Assembly (NCBI GenBank): GCA_005784505.1
Contig: VCAZ01000020.1
Span: 984,111 to 1,048,110 of the forward strand
Origin: Bagarius yarrelli
Lineage: Eukaryota; Chordata; Actinopteri; Siluriformes; Sisoridae
DNA length: 64,000 bases
Direction of reading: 5' to 3'
The position numbers and the translations under genes were made by a program. Below are positions 25,731 to 38,899 of the stretch, one piece after another. Under the pieces are notes generated by a model. The model was not told the origin of the DNA. It did not search any database and saw only the letters and a program-made list of their open reading frames with translations. Positions within the stretch are counted from its first letter, which is position 1. Every line of letters starts with the position of its first letter.

Positions 25731-27742
25731 AATTATTTGGGTATAATTTGTTGCTGTTTAAGGAAAGCAAATAATCTCTGGACATTTACAAGAAGCTTTT
25801 AATGCAATGTGTCACTTGGTTCAATTTATCTAGTACATTTCTTGTTATTTTAAAAAAAACTTGCTAATGTAAGTTATTGCTGTGTTGATGAACACTGAAA
25901 CGTTAATCAACATAGTAAAAAGATGTTAATTGGATTCTACAAAAAAACATTTTTAATAAGTATATCATTATTTGCTAATGTTTATAGAAACTCTTATACA
26001 ATAAGCTATAAATTTGATCATGTTTAGCTCATTTCATTTTTTATTATTTTATTTAGTAGTACGTCGAAAGTCCTGCCCAGGAAGCTCTTTAAATAAACAA
26101 TCTGTCCCAAAACACACCACAGGCTAACACTAACGAGAGGAGGTGGTCTTACAGGGAAGGCAAGCTGTGGGGCAAAAAAAAAAAAAAAAAAAGGCATCAG
26201 TGTATCTTCCCAACTGACCACATAGAGCTTTCAACTGGTGTAGAAGGAGAAAGAGGAGAAACAGAGTTTATTAATATGAGACTGATGCTTTGCTACTTTA
26301 TTAGCAAAGGGACTGCATAGCTGTATCAGGTGATGTATTTCTAACAAGCAGAGCAAACTAAAGATTTTTTTTTTTACAATTTTGATTTAACATCTGTAAA
26401 ACTAATCTGATACAAATATTTACAGAAAAACATTACAGGCTTGGAAATCAATTTTAAGCTTATATTCAACACTGGTGTATTAACAAGAAGAAAGGAATTT
26501 CTGCCGAACAAACCAAAAGAACTAGAAGAGGACATCCAGACCCCATACCACACGGTGAGTGCTTGCAGAGGAGGAACATGATAAAGTCCAGGCGATGGCC
26601 ACCTATCTGATCTGATACTCATGGAATGTGAAGCATTTACTCTATCAGGCTAGAGGCTTGTGGGGCCAGTTTCACTTATAAAGAGTAAATCTTTATAACA
26701 GACAGAAATAATTGTCATACAATAAATAGGAATGTTGTATTTTAGGCAAGTTAGAACAGGGTCTGAAATAGAGTTGAACATGATGTCGGTTAAATTTTGC
26801 AAGCTGTCATTCTCAACGTCTTATAATGCTGTGCTTTGGAATGATTTCTAATTAGTGCAACACACAAAGGCTTCATTGATTTAAAATTGAATGATGACAA
26901 CAAGAACAAATGACTATTGATTTATGAAACCTGTAGAATCAGTGTTTGCGGGCATGTTACCACACAGATTTTTTATGAACATGACTATTTCTTACACATC
27001 ATGGGAAGGTTTATTCCAAAAACAGAAGGCAAATCCAGTTGTGTAGCTCGCCGGAAAGGCAAATACACACATGAATGCAGATTTAAAAATGTAAAAACTC
27101 TAAACATAGTCATTTTGTTTGATTTACATTTACACAAACACAACAGCAGAAAGTCCTCGGACAGAATTTTAATATAAAGTTTTAAGGACACTTGTTTAAA
27201 GTATCACAGTTCCCATGCATGTATAATATATAATGTAGTTCAGCTGTAATCATGTCCCTTCACCACTGCAGGGCTTTATTATATTTATTGTATTCCATTA
27301 AAGAACTAGACATAATCCAGGTATGACAAACCCAAAGGTGTATAAGGATTAATACTGTTAATGCATATAACTAATGTTATTTAGGAATCTCTGGGGTTTT
27401 TATAATCTAACGAGTCATCATATGGCTGGAAATCGTTTCAAGCTGATTAAAAAACAATTATTTTGGCATGCTGCTAAAATCACTGCCATGAGAGTCATAT
27501 GGTTTTAGCTGGTTAGACATTTATGTAGATGGAGAACAAAAACACTAAAAATACAAGATATTTTTATATTGCATCAACACCAACAATTGCAAAGCAGCTT
27601 CCAGACTAATCGTTTAGGGACAGAAGATCATGTTTATATGTCCAAGAGGCCACAAGAACTTCTACAAGAATATGCATGAAAAAACAATAATAGTTTTCAA
27701 AAATATCTATATTAAAAGATAACCTAAACTCATTTTACTCAG
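25731..27742. other. Non-coding interval upstream of tmem88
   Basis: No supportable exon was found. The interval contains a polyA run near 26176. It may include the tmem88 leader exon and promoter, which I could not place. Confidence 0.4.
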
Positions 27743-30474
27743 GTCACCATGAGTATGACTGGCAACCTAGAAAAGGGAGTTGTTCGCCAGCCCATTGACC
27801 TATCCGAGGAACTCCCACCAAACAACCACCACCAGCAGGTTTATCTCCAGCACAGCAGTTCCACAGTCTCCACATCTGCAGCTGAAACTCCTATCAGCGG
27901 CTCCGGGGTGGTTGTGCCTCCGCCATATTCTGCACCAGCGGCTGGAGGTGTTGAGGTCCCCCTTGAGCTGAGGGGCTCACTGGACTGTTGGGCATGTTCA
28001 GTACTGATAACAGCCCAGAATTTGGTGATAGCCACTGTTAACATGTGCCTGGCTGCAATGGTGTTTGGTCTGATCCTTACTCCTGTCATGGTTATGGTGG
28101 GGTTTGGATTTATGTGCCATTCTACCGTAAGTATTAAACAGTAAATTAACAAAAACTGTGATAAGGACAAGCAAGACTATTTATTCGTAACTATGTATTT
28201 ACAAAGAAAACTATTACAAAATATAAAATATGTGAAATTTAGATTGTGATGACCAATTATGAGGATATGTGGTCTCCTTTTTCTGGTGATAATCTTTCAA
28301 TCTTTGCCATTTTTTAAAGGCATTATTAGGTTCGGAAGAGTTCAGATCATCCCTGGAGCCCACCAGGGGCTTTAATGACCAAGTAATGCTTCGATAAACA
28401 AATAGAAAACACAAACATGCACTTTGTCTTTGTGCTGTCTAAGTACATAAATCTAACATTCTTTTTTGGGCATCTTGCATTTTGTCTTGATCTCTTTGAT
28501 GTTTTCATTATATAAAAGGTCACCTGATCAGCAAAATGAACACCTTTTACATAAAGAGAAGAGGGAAAAATGAAAGCAGGCCACCAACAAGTAAATGTTT
28601 TTTGCTGTACATTAAAAGCAGAACACTGTATTTCCGACTGAGGGTTTTAAAACCAGAAGATATTAAAAACACATATATAAATCGATGCTCTATATTGGGC
28701 CTGCTTCAGAACAAGTGCTCAAGATAGCAAGTAAGGACACTTTTTTAAGGGTGTTAATAAATGAGACCAGTAGTAGATAATGACATCAAATATTGGCCAC
28801 AAGGCTTAATTGTCTCAACTCTATCTACTCTCTTGTATTATCACCCTTCACTTATTATTAAGCGGTAATATATTCTTCCAGATCATTCCTAGTATTATTT
28901 TCCTAATAACATATACTATTTGGTCATCCACAGTATCACCATATTACAAACTGATTGTTCTTTACCCACTGCATTGCAATCAGTATCAGCGGAGGCAGTG
29001 GTAGCTCAGTCGTTAAGGCTTTGGACTGGTAATCAAAAGATCAAGGGTTTATTTCCGAGCACCAACAAGCTGTCACTGCTGGGCCCCTGAGCAAGGCCCT
29101 TAACCCTTAACTGCTCAGTTGGATGTAAAAATGAGATAAATGTAATTCGCTCTGGATAAAGGCGTCTGCCAAATTACATTTACAGAAATATAAATGTGAT
29201 GTTAAATTATACTGCAGCTGAATTAGTTCGATTCCCAAAATGCCCAAAAAATATCTTTAAAAAACGGATTGGTTTGCTAGAAAGACTGAAGTGTAGTCTA
29301 ATTTATAACAGTCTTTGTGGCACCAGCTCACAGGGAGAAAAATGCAAGCACAGCTGGGTGTCTAAAAGTCTTATCAGCTCACCCGACATTTTCAGCTTAG
29401 ACATTTGAGTTTGTTTCTCCATTTAGACAGAAGAAAAAGGAATTTTGGGGGAAGTTCTCACTCTTATTTATGCACTGAAACACTTTACTCAGTCACGGCA
29501 CATAAGAATAAATTATTACTATAGGGTTCAAGTTTTTCTATAATAAACAGATACGATATTCTCATGCTTCTCAGGTTAAATTATGCACATGTTTAGTGAA
29601 CTCATTTACAGCCAGTGTGTCAGTGCTCATGCGATAATAAGCTGTGTGTGCCTGTTTTACGTCTGTCTGCACTTCAAAAGCACATTCTTTCATAACTACC
29701 TCATCTTCTAACTTCTGCTCTGAAAACATTCTCCGTTATCACTCTGCGGTCGAACACCAAGCCCCACTACACACTAATCAAACATAAATTCTTAATATTA
29801 GTGAAATGTTAAAATATCAGTTAAATGATGTGCAGTGTGATTCGGTTGTATGAATACTGCAAATATGTTTTTAAATAAAAGGGCTGGTGAATCCCAGAAT
29901 ATAACTGGAAAATGATTCCATACATTTGGTGTGCAATTGCATTTGATTAATGTTACATTTACATTTACAGCATTTGGCAGATGCTCTTATCCAGACCGAC
30001 TTACATTTATCTTATCTATACAACTGAGCAATTGGGGGTTAAGGGCCTTGCTCTTGTAGCTCAGCTGTGGTAGCTTGGTGGAGCTGGGAACTAAACCCAC
30101 AATCTTTGGGTTGGTAGTCCAACACTTTAACCAGGTGTTAAATCCTCTGTGCAGGTTAATTCACTTATATGATCATGCTGCCTCTTTTTTAGGTGCGTCC
30201 ACACGATACATCATCCTACTGTTCGGACCTGCTGAGTGATGGAGGCTGTGTGGCCTTGTTAATCATGGGGTTCCTGCTCGTCACCCCATTGCTCGTTCTG
30301 GCATTAGCTGCGTATTGCAGACTGGCTCGTCATCTGCAGATCAGCCTCTGTTTTATCCCTTACAGTCGTGCCGTCTACAAGAACCTGCCTGCCACATACC
30401 ACTACGGCCTGGGAAAAGGCTGCTGTGGACAAGAAGCAGATCAAGACAGGAAGATGGGTAAAGTGTGGGTATGA
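27743..30474 (+). CDS. tmem88: Transmembrane protein 88, Dishevelled-binding Wnt inhibitor
   Basis: Two coding exons join in phase: 27743-28126 (ATG 27749) and 30193-30474, giving 219 aa. The N-terminal 85 residues are polar and proline-rich. TM1 follows the conserved LDCWACSVLITAQNL, with GFGFMCHS after it; TM2 is around GFLLVTPLLVLALAAY, followed by the shared PYSRAVYK. The protein ends in Val-Trp-Val, the PDZ-binding tail by which TMEM88 binds Dishevelled at the membrane and dampens canonical Wnt signalling (family knowledge, important in heart development). It is about 60 residues longer than human (159 aa), mostly at the N terminus. kdm6b lies upstream on the same strand, as in mammals. 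A splice acceptor (TTTTACTCAG) just before the ATG implies an unplaced leader exon. AATAAA is at 30588-30593. Confidence 0.95.
28992..29187 (+). repeat. tRNA-derived SINE, full-length
   Basis: Head (GTGGTAGCTCAGTCGTTAAG), body (GCTGGGCCCCTGAGCAAGGC) and tail (CTCTGGATAAAGGCGTCTGC) are all present. It lies in the tmem88 intron. Confidence 0.9.
29952..30135 (-). repeat. tRNA-derived SINE, reversed
   Basis: The tail (GCATTTGGCAGATGCTCTTA), body and reversed head (AACACTTTAACCAGG) are present. It ends about 60 bp before the tmem88 second-exon acceptor and has the opposite orientation to the other SINE in the same intron. Confidence 0.85.
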
Positions 30475-33400
30475 AAATGGGGCTTAATAATGGGTGTCAG
30501 TAACTTTGCTGTTTTTAATATGTTTAACTAAAAGAACTTTAATGTTTGTTGTGAAATAATACAAATGTTTGAAAAAGAACTATGTGTAATAAAACAAACG
30601 TCTAACAAATTCTGGCATGAGTGTACCGAATTTTGCAAATAGTTCGTAAGCTTTCAGTACATGCCTCAAAATAGAAGTGTGTAAACAGAAATTTATAGAA
30701 TGATACACAAAAAAACATGAAAAAAAATCATGGACAACCACTTTATATATATAACACCAGGTCATATATAAATAAAACACTCACTGATGCTAATTACTAA
30801 ATCAATAAATCAGATCCCACATATCACAACTGGAGAAAAACAGCAGTAATAGGAGACCGCAGCAATAAAATCTGACCTATCTGACCTAATCACAGCATTA
30901 CCTTATAGCTGATGGAATTAAAATCAGAGGCAAAACAACTGCACAAAGGCACTGCTGCTGTACAACTGCAACTGTGAATTAAAATCAGAGGCAAAACAAC
31001 TGCAACTTGTGTGTAAAGTGCCTCCTACAGTCGTCCACTGTTCACTTATAGTACAACAGTATATCAGCATTTACACCAGGGGGCGCTATCCTCCCTTCTT
31101 AGATAAAATCATATGAGAACGTGCATATCAATTATCACTGTTTAAACTGTGCATAAATGTTCAGGACTTTCTGACTCTACATACAATTAATAACACAATT
31201 GTATGTTTTTATCAACATAAGGACAGAGGAACATAACACAGGAACATAAAATATTAGAAAAAAATATCAGTTTCCTAAATAAAATTTGTGCTTATTAAAG
31301 TAAAACATGTTTATACACATTAAATATAATAATAATTATTATTATTAATGTACATGCACAAATTACTGAGCCTGTTTAATCACACACAGCAGCCCTGCTA
31401 ACATTTATAAGCCCTATAAAAGAATATAAGTTCGGGGCTCGTACCACACCAATTCACCACTAATAAAACAGAAATCTGGGGGCCCCTAAAGTATGTGAGC
31501 CCTTAGAATAATCTTAACACCCCCGCCACCGTCTGGGTGGCACCCCTGATTACAGTCTAAACCTATTAAAGAATCCCACAAACAAACACAAAATGGATGC
31601 CTTAATGACATCACACATGCTTTTTTAATTGTGTGGTGGTTTGTAAGGGTGGGCAAACTCTTATTATAAAGGTCAAAGGTTAAGCCTGGAATTTGGTATG
31701 TGGTCGAAATGATTATTAATCAAAGACAAGCAAAAACGCAGTTCACACTAATGTACTAGTTGTTACCAGCACGTTTTAGGCTAGATTTTGTTAACTAAAA
31801 TAATGAAGTACATTTCACCCTCTTTCAATTTAATTATAGAAATTCACACTGAATCATTTTTTTCCCAATTTAATTCTCAGTGCATTAAACATTTTTTATT
31901 TGACTGTGACAAATTGTTTGACTTTTTGGTCTATACCAAATGTGTAATTGCAATCTCAGAAGCTGATTAGGGAATGAAGAGGTGGATGAATGTAATCAGG
32001 GTGAGATAGTAACATAAACTGACTGAGATAAAGCAGATACTAATTAGTGTGTCTGTTTTTAAATATATATATAAGTTCCACAATTACTCCTTGAATAACA
32101 TCCAAATATTTAAAAAAAGACTTTCCACTAGATTGTGGAGCAGGGCTGGGAGTATTTTTTCAGTCAGTCACAAAATTATAAGTAAGTTTAGACACTATTG
32201 TCGTGTTCAAGATCTCAGTCTCACACATTCGCTTGTAAATTTCATATCTGAAATAAAAGAATGCTCAGCCAATGGCCAACAAATATATGGATCATTCTAT
32301 GGTGTGATCTCTCAGCTTTAGAGAATAAGACTGCAATTTCTGAAAAAAAATAACTTTGTAATTAGGCAGCTACCAGAGAAAATCACTTCTTTTAGACAAC
32401 AAGAACCAAATGTCTATATTTTATCTAAGAAAAACAATTGAAGGAACTCTGCCCAATTTTCTGGACTGCAGCCTACTGTAGTGGTAGACTGTCGCTGGGG
32501 AAAGGGATTTTTGCAGGAATTTATTCTTATCTGTGATTAACAGACTGGGAATGCTTTATCAGATGCACTATAATAAGTGTGATCTGTGAAATGCTTTGGT
32601 GAAAAGCAGTCATGTAAACTTTTTGGGGGCTTATTCTATTTTTAAAGTCATCTGATAAAATAAAATATAAAACCTAAACTTTTGCATGAGTTTCATTTAG
32701 TTGTCACTGATGTATTTGCTCAATGAATCCTTTACATATAAAATGTCTATAAAAATATATAACTATATAAAACTGTAATAAATGCTGTAGTTCAGTAAAC
32801 AAAACTTAGGCATACCTAGAAAACTGTGTCCCTCCAATTTGTGCCAATTGAATGGCACGTTTATATAGGTGTATTGGTCAAGTGTCGACAAATGTTTAAC
32901 TGTATAATTTTTATATTATACATCCCGAGCTGTCAGGTCGAAAATAGATCATAAAAAGTTTAATCCCAAATAGACCCATTGACTCAATGGCACAGGATTA
33001 GTGGTGCACACATAAGCCAATCAGACAGAGAGCGGAATGAAGAGGAAAAATATTAAAATTTTGGAGATAAACTTTTGAAATTATGCATAACACACGTTAA
33101 CCTTGGACACCTTTTTTTTCTACTGAAAAAATATAAAAAATGTTCTATTTGTTGATTTACCTTAATACCATTATTTTAGAAAAGTTCTCTGTGGAAATCT
33201 TTCATTTTCATATACAATAACAATGACCACAGACACACATGCACACACAAAATGAGCACAGACACTATAGGTCCAATTTAAAAAATTAATTTAATTTTAA
33301 TTTATATAAAATAAGCCTCGTCTTTGTCCAGCAAAAGAACTTTACAGCATCAACCTTTACATTTATTCTGTCTGACTTATTTGAGTCCTTGGCCTGCTTG

Positions 33401-34015
33401 GACTCCTGTACTATCAACACCATCAACAAAATATAAGCTTCCTTCATCTATAAAATTATAGTTCTTATTAAATCCATGATTCAGAATAGCATTTGTAGTA
33501 ATGTTACCAAATAAATAGGCTCCAGGCCGTTTTTATATTAGTAGGGCAAAAGAATTGTTAGTGTGTAAGTAAAATGGGAATAACATGTTTATGCCTTCAT
33601 TCTCACATAACAACCACTGACTTACTGAGATACAACCAAGCAAAAAAATGTTTTCTTCCTCTAAATGAAAAAGAACACAAACCTTTGTACAGACGTTCCT
33701 GTAACTATCTTACTTTATCCTAGCAAACATACAGATTCCATTACCATCACACATTTCCAACCCATCAAATCACATTACAAAATCTTACACATTCCTAACA
33801 ATGTTATTCATTTCCTACCCAACTTCACATGTATCTTTTATATACAATCCAAACAGCACACCATTACCAAACCCTTTTTTGACCCTTTAACTCTTTGTTC
33901 TCTTTTATCTACTGTCCCATTTTCCACAGAAACAATGAGAACACTAAGCCAAGCAAAAGAAAAATTAAGTATATGAGTATTATAATTAATAAAAGACAGC
34001 ACGTCTAGTGCAGGA
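30475..34015. other. Gene-poor interval between tmem88 and bcl6b
   Basis: The tmem88 3' UTR fills about the first 120 bp. Beyond it I see no exon, RNA gene or clear mobile element in about 3.4 kb of AT-rich DNA. Part of the right end may belong to the bcl6b 3' UTR. Imperfect duplicated words (ATTAAAATCAGAGGCAAAAC) occur at about 30917 and 30976. Confidence 0.5.
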
Positions 34016-34020
34016 GAGCA

Positions 34021-34066
34021 GCATTCCTGGAAGGAATTTCTGTGTATATAAGCTTTCCAGGAATGC
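34021..34066. promoter_or_regulatory. Inverted repeat of STAT/BCL6-type sites
   Basis: A perfect 12-bp inverted repeat, GCATTCCTGGAA and TTCCAGGAATGC, is separated by 22 bp. Each arm contains TTCC(T/A)GGAA, matching the STAT core TTCNNNGAA and close to the known BCL6 consensus. It lies about 165 bp beyond the bcl6b stop. It could be a DNA element or an RNA hairpin in the bcl6b 3' UTR. Confidence 0.4.
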
Positions 34067-34231
34067 AACACTCCACCTTATTCTGTAAAACAAGCATAAA
34101 AGCCTTGTAGGTTGTAAATTCCATGGCTTTGAAGAAGCTTATTAGATGAAGCCGATTGGATTAATAGACACCATTATATCATAAAACTTGCCAGGACATT
34201 GTACAGCATGTGATTGTTGTATTCCTGTTCT

Positions 34232-37200
34232 TCAGGAAGCCTGCCGTATAGCTGGTCCAGTCCGGTATGGGTCAGCTAGGACTTTATAGCGGATCTTGGT
34301 GTTGGTAACAGCACCGTGCTTCTGCCTTAGATGTAGCCTCAGCTGGCTTTTATGACGGAAATGCAAATCACACTTCTCACACTGGCAAAAATAAGGGAAA
34401 GAAACTTAATAATAAGAATAGGTGTGTAATGGTACTCTGTTTTTGACCTCAATGGTAGCCTCATACTGCAGATTGCAGCTGCTAATTGCTACATTTTCTG
34501 TTGTTCTTCTTGCTATAACTGTGACTCTAACAGTGTACCATGGGTTACTTACATTGTATGGTTTTTCCCCTGTATGAATGCGCAGGTGGCTCTTCAGTGT
34601 CTGCAGATGACGGAAACGCGTTCCACAGGTGTGACATGGGTAGGGCTTCTCCCCAGTGTGGATCAGAACATGGGCACGAAGGTGAGCCACCTATACAGCA
34701 CACACACACAGAACACACAGCACAGACAAACAATGTTGTAAGTAAAACATCTTGGCTCAGATGGTAGGCTGAATGCAGATAATTTCCGAATGCAAATAAT
34801 TTCTTTTTAAATAATTTCTATGAATGTGTGCATCTCTTATATGTTTCTGTATGCACATAATTGTCATTTCTTTCTATAATGATTTATGAATCCTAAGACG
34901 TTTATAATGCCTTTTGAGTATTTAAACCTAACAGTACAAAAGGACAGTGTGAAAATGTCAATCATATAAGTAAATCAAGATAATTATCTTCCAAAATGCA
35001 AAACATTTCCCTATACCGATATTTACAGTCATGTATTTTGCATTTACATTTACGGCATTTGGCAGACGCCCCTATCCATAGTGACTTACACTTATCTATT
35101 TTATATAACTGAGCAATTGGGAGTTAAGGGCCTTGTTTAGGGTCCCAGCGGTGGTGGTTTGGTGGTGCTGAACCAAACTCTGATCTTCATCACTATCACT
35201 GGATCTTAATCACTAGGCTACCACTACTTTGTTACACTGGCATAATAAGTGACTCCGTAGCAGATAAAGTCTTGTTCATTACCTGAACAAATCGGGCACC
35301 ACAGGTGTCACAGCGGTACGGCTTCTCTCCTGAGTGAATTCGGGAGTGGGTCTTCAAATTAGCTGGACGATTGAACTGCGCTCCACACACATTACAGCGG
35401 TACGGTTTTTCAGCTGAAGAAGCATGTAGGAAAGGCAGAACATCTTAAATGATGGGAAATTACTGAGAGATTCTTTGTGCAAGTGTGACAGTTATTTTCT
35501 GTACGTCAATTTTAATATGGTTCACTTGCTAAGCAATCACTTTACCTGAGCAATTAGACTTTGTGGTTCCTTGATTTCCTGAATAACAAATAACTTGGGA
35601 GTGATTCTCTACTTTGACTGGAAGCTTCCCAAAGGAATGGCTATTCTTTTTGGCATCGTCGATCACAGAAGGACATGGGCACTGATACAGAGAGCAGAGG
35701 TCTAGAGACAAAATCGATCCGCCACATTATTAATATATTTTTTTAATATGTGAGCATAATAAATAATAAAATATTTTAGATTTTAGTTTAGCAAGTATTT
35801 AATTTAAGAAAATAAATAAAGACCTCTGTTAATTTGGCCAGGATCTGATAGGTATCCTTTATGAGTGTTTGCTGTGTCTGGGGAGAGTTCTTGGTAGGCC
35901 ATCAAGGGTGTTTGTCTAAAAGAATGAGTTGAAAATAAATCAAAATATATAAATATGTTTCATTTGAATCTTACTTTTATTCAATTGCAAGCAACAACAT
36001 ATAAATTCTACTTATTAAAGATGATTATAATATGGATAAACATGTATTAAAAATAAACAGATGATCTGTGAATTGCATTCGTTAATTAGACCTACATATC
36101 AATAAGTCCATGTCCAGCAGTTGACCAGGAATCATCGGGCAGTTTCGGTGTTATGTCTGCCCCAACCCTAGAGGAAGAGGAGTGATCAAAATTATGCAGC
36201 TCCTCTCCTTGACCTTCCTCTTTAATAGTTGTAGAACAGAGAGGGTTAAGGACAATATATTTGTATTTCTTCCAGTTGCAAGCCTTAGGATTAGGAGCAG
36301 GTCTGGATTCAGAATGTGTCTGTAAAAAAATCACATACACCAAACACTCAGATTAACATACTATAGCTAATGCCATGCCTACACCATAGCCTCGGTGCAT
36401 ATTTATTTAAATATCGGTAAATACATTTAAGTAAATACATAGTAAAACACAGTTAGATATATGACCACCTACAAACAACCTACCTTTAGTTTAGGAGAAA
36501 TACTACAACCACTAGACTCAGCGGGTGAGTTAGGCTGACCTCTGGACTGACATGGACTGGCTGGAGATGGAGTGTTTGGAGATGATGGTTCAGAGCTGGG
36601 AGCTAGACTTTGGCACATCACTGGCTCTACTGATTTCGATTTCTCTTGCAGAACCCTAATAGGAGCCAACAGTATAAATTAATAGGTAGAATTTCAACAA
36701 TGGGAATTTATAGTGATTTTATATTGACTTGCTATTATACACTTTCTTCCCTTTTTATTTTCTCACCTGGTTTGGGCAGGTCGGGGCTCCTCTGTTTCCA
36801 CTCCGGGTCTGGATGGAGAAAAGGTAAAAGATGGATGGGCTGGAGGTGATCTGCCACCAGGGCTTACTGTGAAACTCACATGGGTGTTTTTGGATGCCAG
36901 ATCCATCAGAGAAGGGCTTACGCAGGCTTTTTCACTGCAAGGGACCAAAAGGTTTACCTTTCTGTAGTCTATTTTTTATACACTAATGCAGGGGTGTCCC
37001 AACTCGTTCCTAGGGGGCGGGTGTCTTGCAGAGTTTAGCTCCAACCCTAATTAAACACACCTGAACACTAATCAAGATCTTGAGAGGTATACTTAAAAAC
37101 TTACAGGTAGGTGTGTTGAGGCAAGTTGGAGCTAAACTCTGCAGGACACAGGACCGTATTTGGACACCAATATATATTTTTTGTTAACGATAATCTATTT

Positions 37201-38185
37201 ATGGTTTCCTTTTGTTTTATAAATTACTAAATATATTAAAATATATTGCACTTTTACAAAAAAGAAATATTATGTGTAATGTTCAGAGAAACTGTTTAAA
37301 TTCTTTGTGTTAAGATTCAAGTTTTACCTTTTCTGTAAAAAAGCCCTGCAGGTGTCAGCAACATGCTCCATTTGCAGGTAGGTGGCAGCAGCGAGCACCC
37401 CAGGTGCAGTGCCAGGGCTAAGGTGAAGGCGGGAAGTGTACATGAAGTCCAGCAGCAATGCCACACTGCCCGCATCTAGCCCCTCTGGCAGAGACAGGGA
37501 GACCCCTTGTTCTCCCACTGCACCCATCTTGTGGCGGGAGAACAAGGAATAGAAGAAGCCACTGAGAGAAAAGAGACACACAATAATACAAACCAAATTA
37601 TCATCTAATTAGAAAGACACTTAAATAAGTAATAAACAAATGTGGTTTCTGATTTGAGAACATATATAAAAATGTTTAAAAAGGAAAGAAGACTTCTACT
37701 AAAACCAGAATTAAATCTTACACCCGAATCCTTTAAAAACCATAGTGAGCTTGAGTTAAAAACTTGCACAAACAAAAATGGTCTCGGGAGAGTATAGAAT
37801 GACATAACCATCTTGAAACAATGAGGCATATTGCTGAAAACAGGATTAGCAGAGGAAGGAGGGTGGAAGAGGGAAGGAAAGATGGGGGAAGAATGGAAGA
37901 GATAGGGGGGAGATGGGCAAGAAAGCAAATGGCCCGTGTGTCCTGGGAATGCTGGCAAACTGACCTGCAAGCTATGAGTACTGCACAGTGGGCGTGCAGC
38001 CGGGCACTGCCCACCAGAAGCGTGGCATCGGTCAGGATGTTGCGATGCCGTAATTCGTTTAAATTGAGCAGTACATCATTGGAGTGGCGTGTAAATTCCT
38101 TAACATATTCCTGCTCCTCCATCACCAAGTCACCTCTGGGGCATCTCCGACAATCCTCCTTAGCCAGCTGCATTTTGCTCATCGT
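34232..38185 (-). CDS. bcl6b: BCL6B (BAZF) POZ/zinc-finger transcriptional repressor
   Basis: Minus-strand exons: 38185-37965 (ATG at 38182), 37561-37328, 36934-36767, 36655-36484, 36319-36096, 35915-35824, 35701-35546, 35413-35283, 34690-34553, 34381-34232. The phases agree and give about 560 aa. The N terminus is a BTB/POZ domain (EFTRHSNDVLLNLNELRHR ... FMYTSRLHLSP, about residues 28-148). The middle is Ser/Pro-rich with the family-specific PKACNWKKYKYIVLN. The C terminus has C2H2 fingers with HTGEKPY linkers and ends HFRHKSQLRLHLRQKHGAV, as in BCL6/BCL6B. BCL6-family proteins bind STAT-like DNA sites and recruit corepressors through the POZ domain. Four fingers are visible, while human BCL6B has five; the first (KCQLCRSSFRYKGNLASH type) is not found. 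A hAT MITE lies in the intron before the third coding exon. Confidence 0.94.
35040..35222 (-). repeat. tRNA-derived SINE, reversed
   Basis: The tail (GCATTTGGCAGACGCCCCTA), body and reversed head are present. It sits in the bcl6b intron before the exon ending the third finger, in the same orientation as the gene. Confidence 0.85.
36989..37168. mobile_element. Palindromic hAT-type MITE in a bcl6b intron
   Basis: The element starts CAGGGGTGTCC and ends GGACACC. Long inner inverted arms (GCAGAGTTTAGCTCCAAC and GTTGGAGCTAAACTCTGC) flank a centre with ACACCTGAACACTAATCAAG. No coding sequence is present. The right-hand terminal bases appear eroded. Confidence 0.8.
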
Positions 38186-38265
38186 CTAATGAATATAATG
38201 CACTTAAAAAAAAACATATATACAATTTTCCAAAAAAAATAATACAAGTATTTTAACTTTCTTAC

Positions 38266-38337
38266 CCTATATTGGAAATGGTGAAAAGAGAAAGTTCCGG
38301 ACAAGTCTGACCGGGGAGACCAGCTCCCTACTCGTAC
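38266..38337 (-). other. Inferred bcl6b 5' untranslated exon
   Basis: On the minus strand the segment is bounded by an acceptor (CTTCATTTGCAG) and a donor (ATATAGG|GTAAG). It lacks an ATG in the main frame. A further leader exon may end at the GTAAG donor near 38718, placing the promoter around 38.8-38.9 kb. Confidence 0.45.
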
Positions 38338-38899
38338 CTGCAAATGAAGATAAGATTAGATACATTAGAAGTCAGTGCATTCCCCAATCCAGGTATTTTA
38401 TAAAAATAAAAAAGTTTTTTGATACCACAGATTATTCAAAAAAAGTGTAGACATAAGATTGATGCCACACCGATGACTGACAGTTTCAGCAAGTTAATCA
38501 ACATTTAATCATTTAAAGCTTAGATAGACCCATGCTTTTCCCAGCAAAACCAGACCAGCTCAAAATGACCTTAAATCATTCATCTCTAACACACACACAT
38601 TTGGTTCCTGATACCTCTTTACAAAAAATAGGTTTTTATATCATACAATGAAACTACACAAATGCAAGTTATTCAAATGTGTAAAACTCTTTCAAAATGA
38701 CATTAAATCGTAAACTTACCCCGACCAGCAGGGACGAGAACACACACCACTGTGTCTGAGTAAACCCTCTTATCCAGTGCCAATCCAAGCGACATACACA
38801 CTCCTGTGCTTTCTTTTTAGATGTTTAGTGCAACTGGCCAGGGCAACTGGAGGGAGGAGATCCTTTATAACGTAAAGCAGGAAGTTCCATGCGGCTAAG

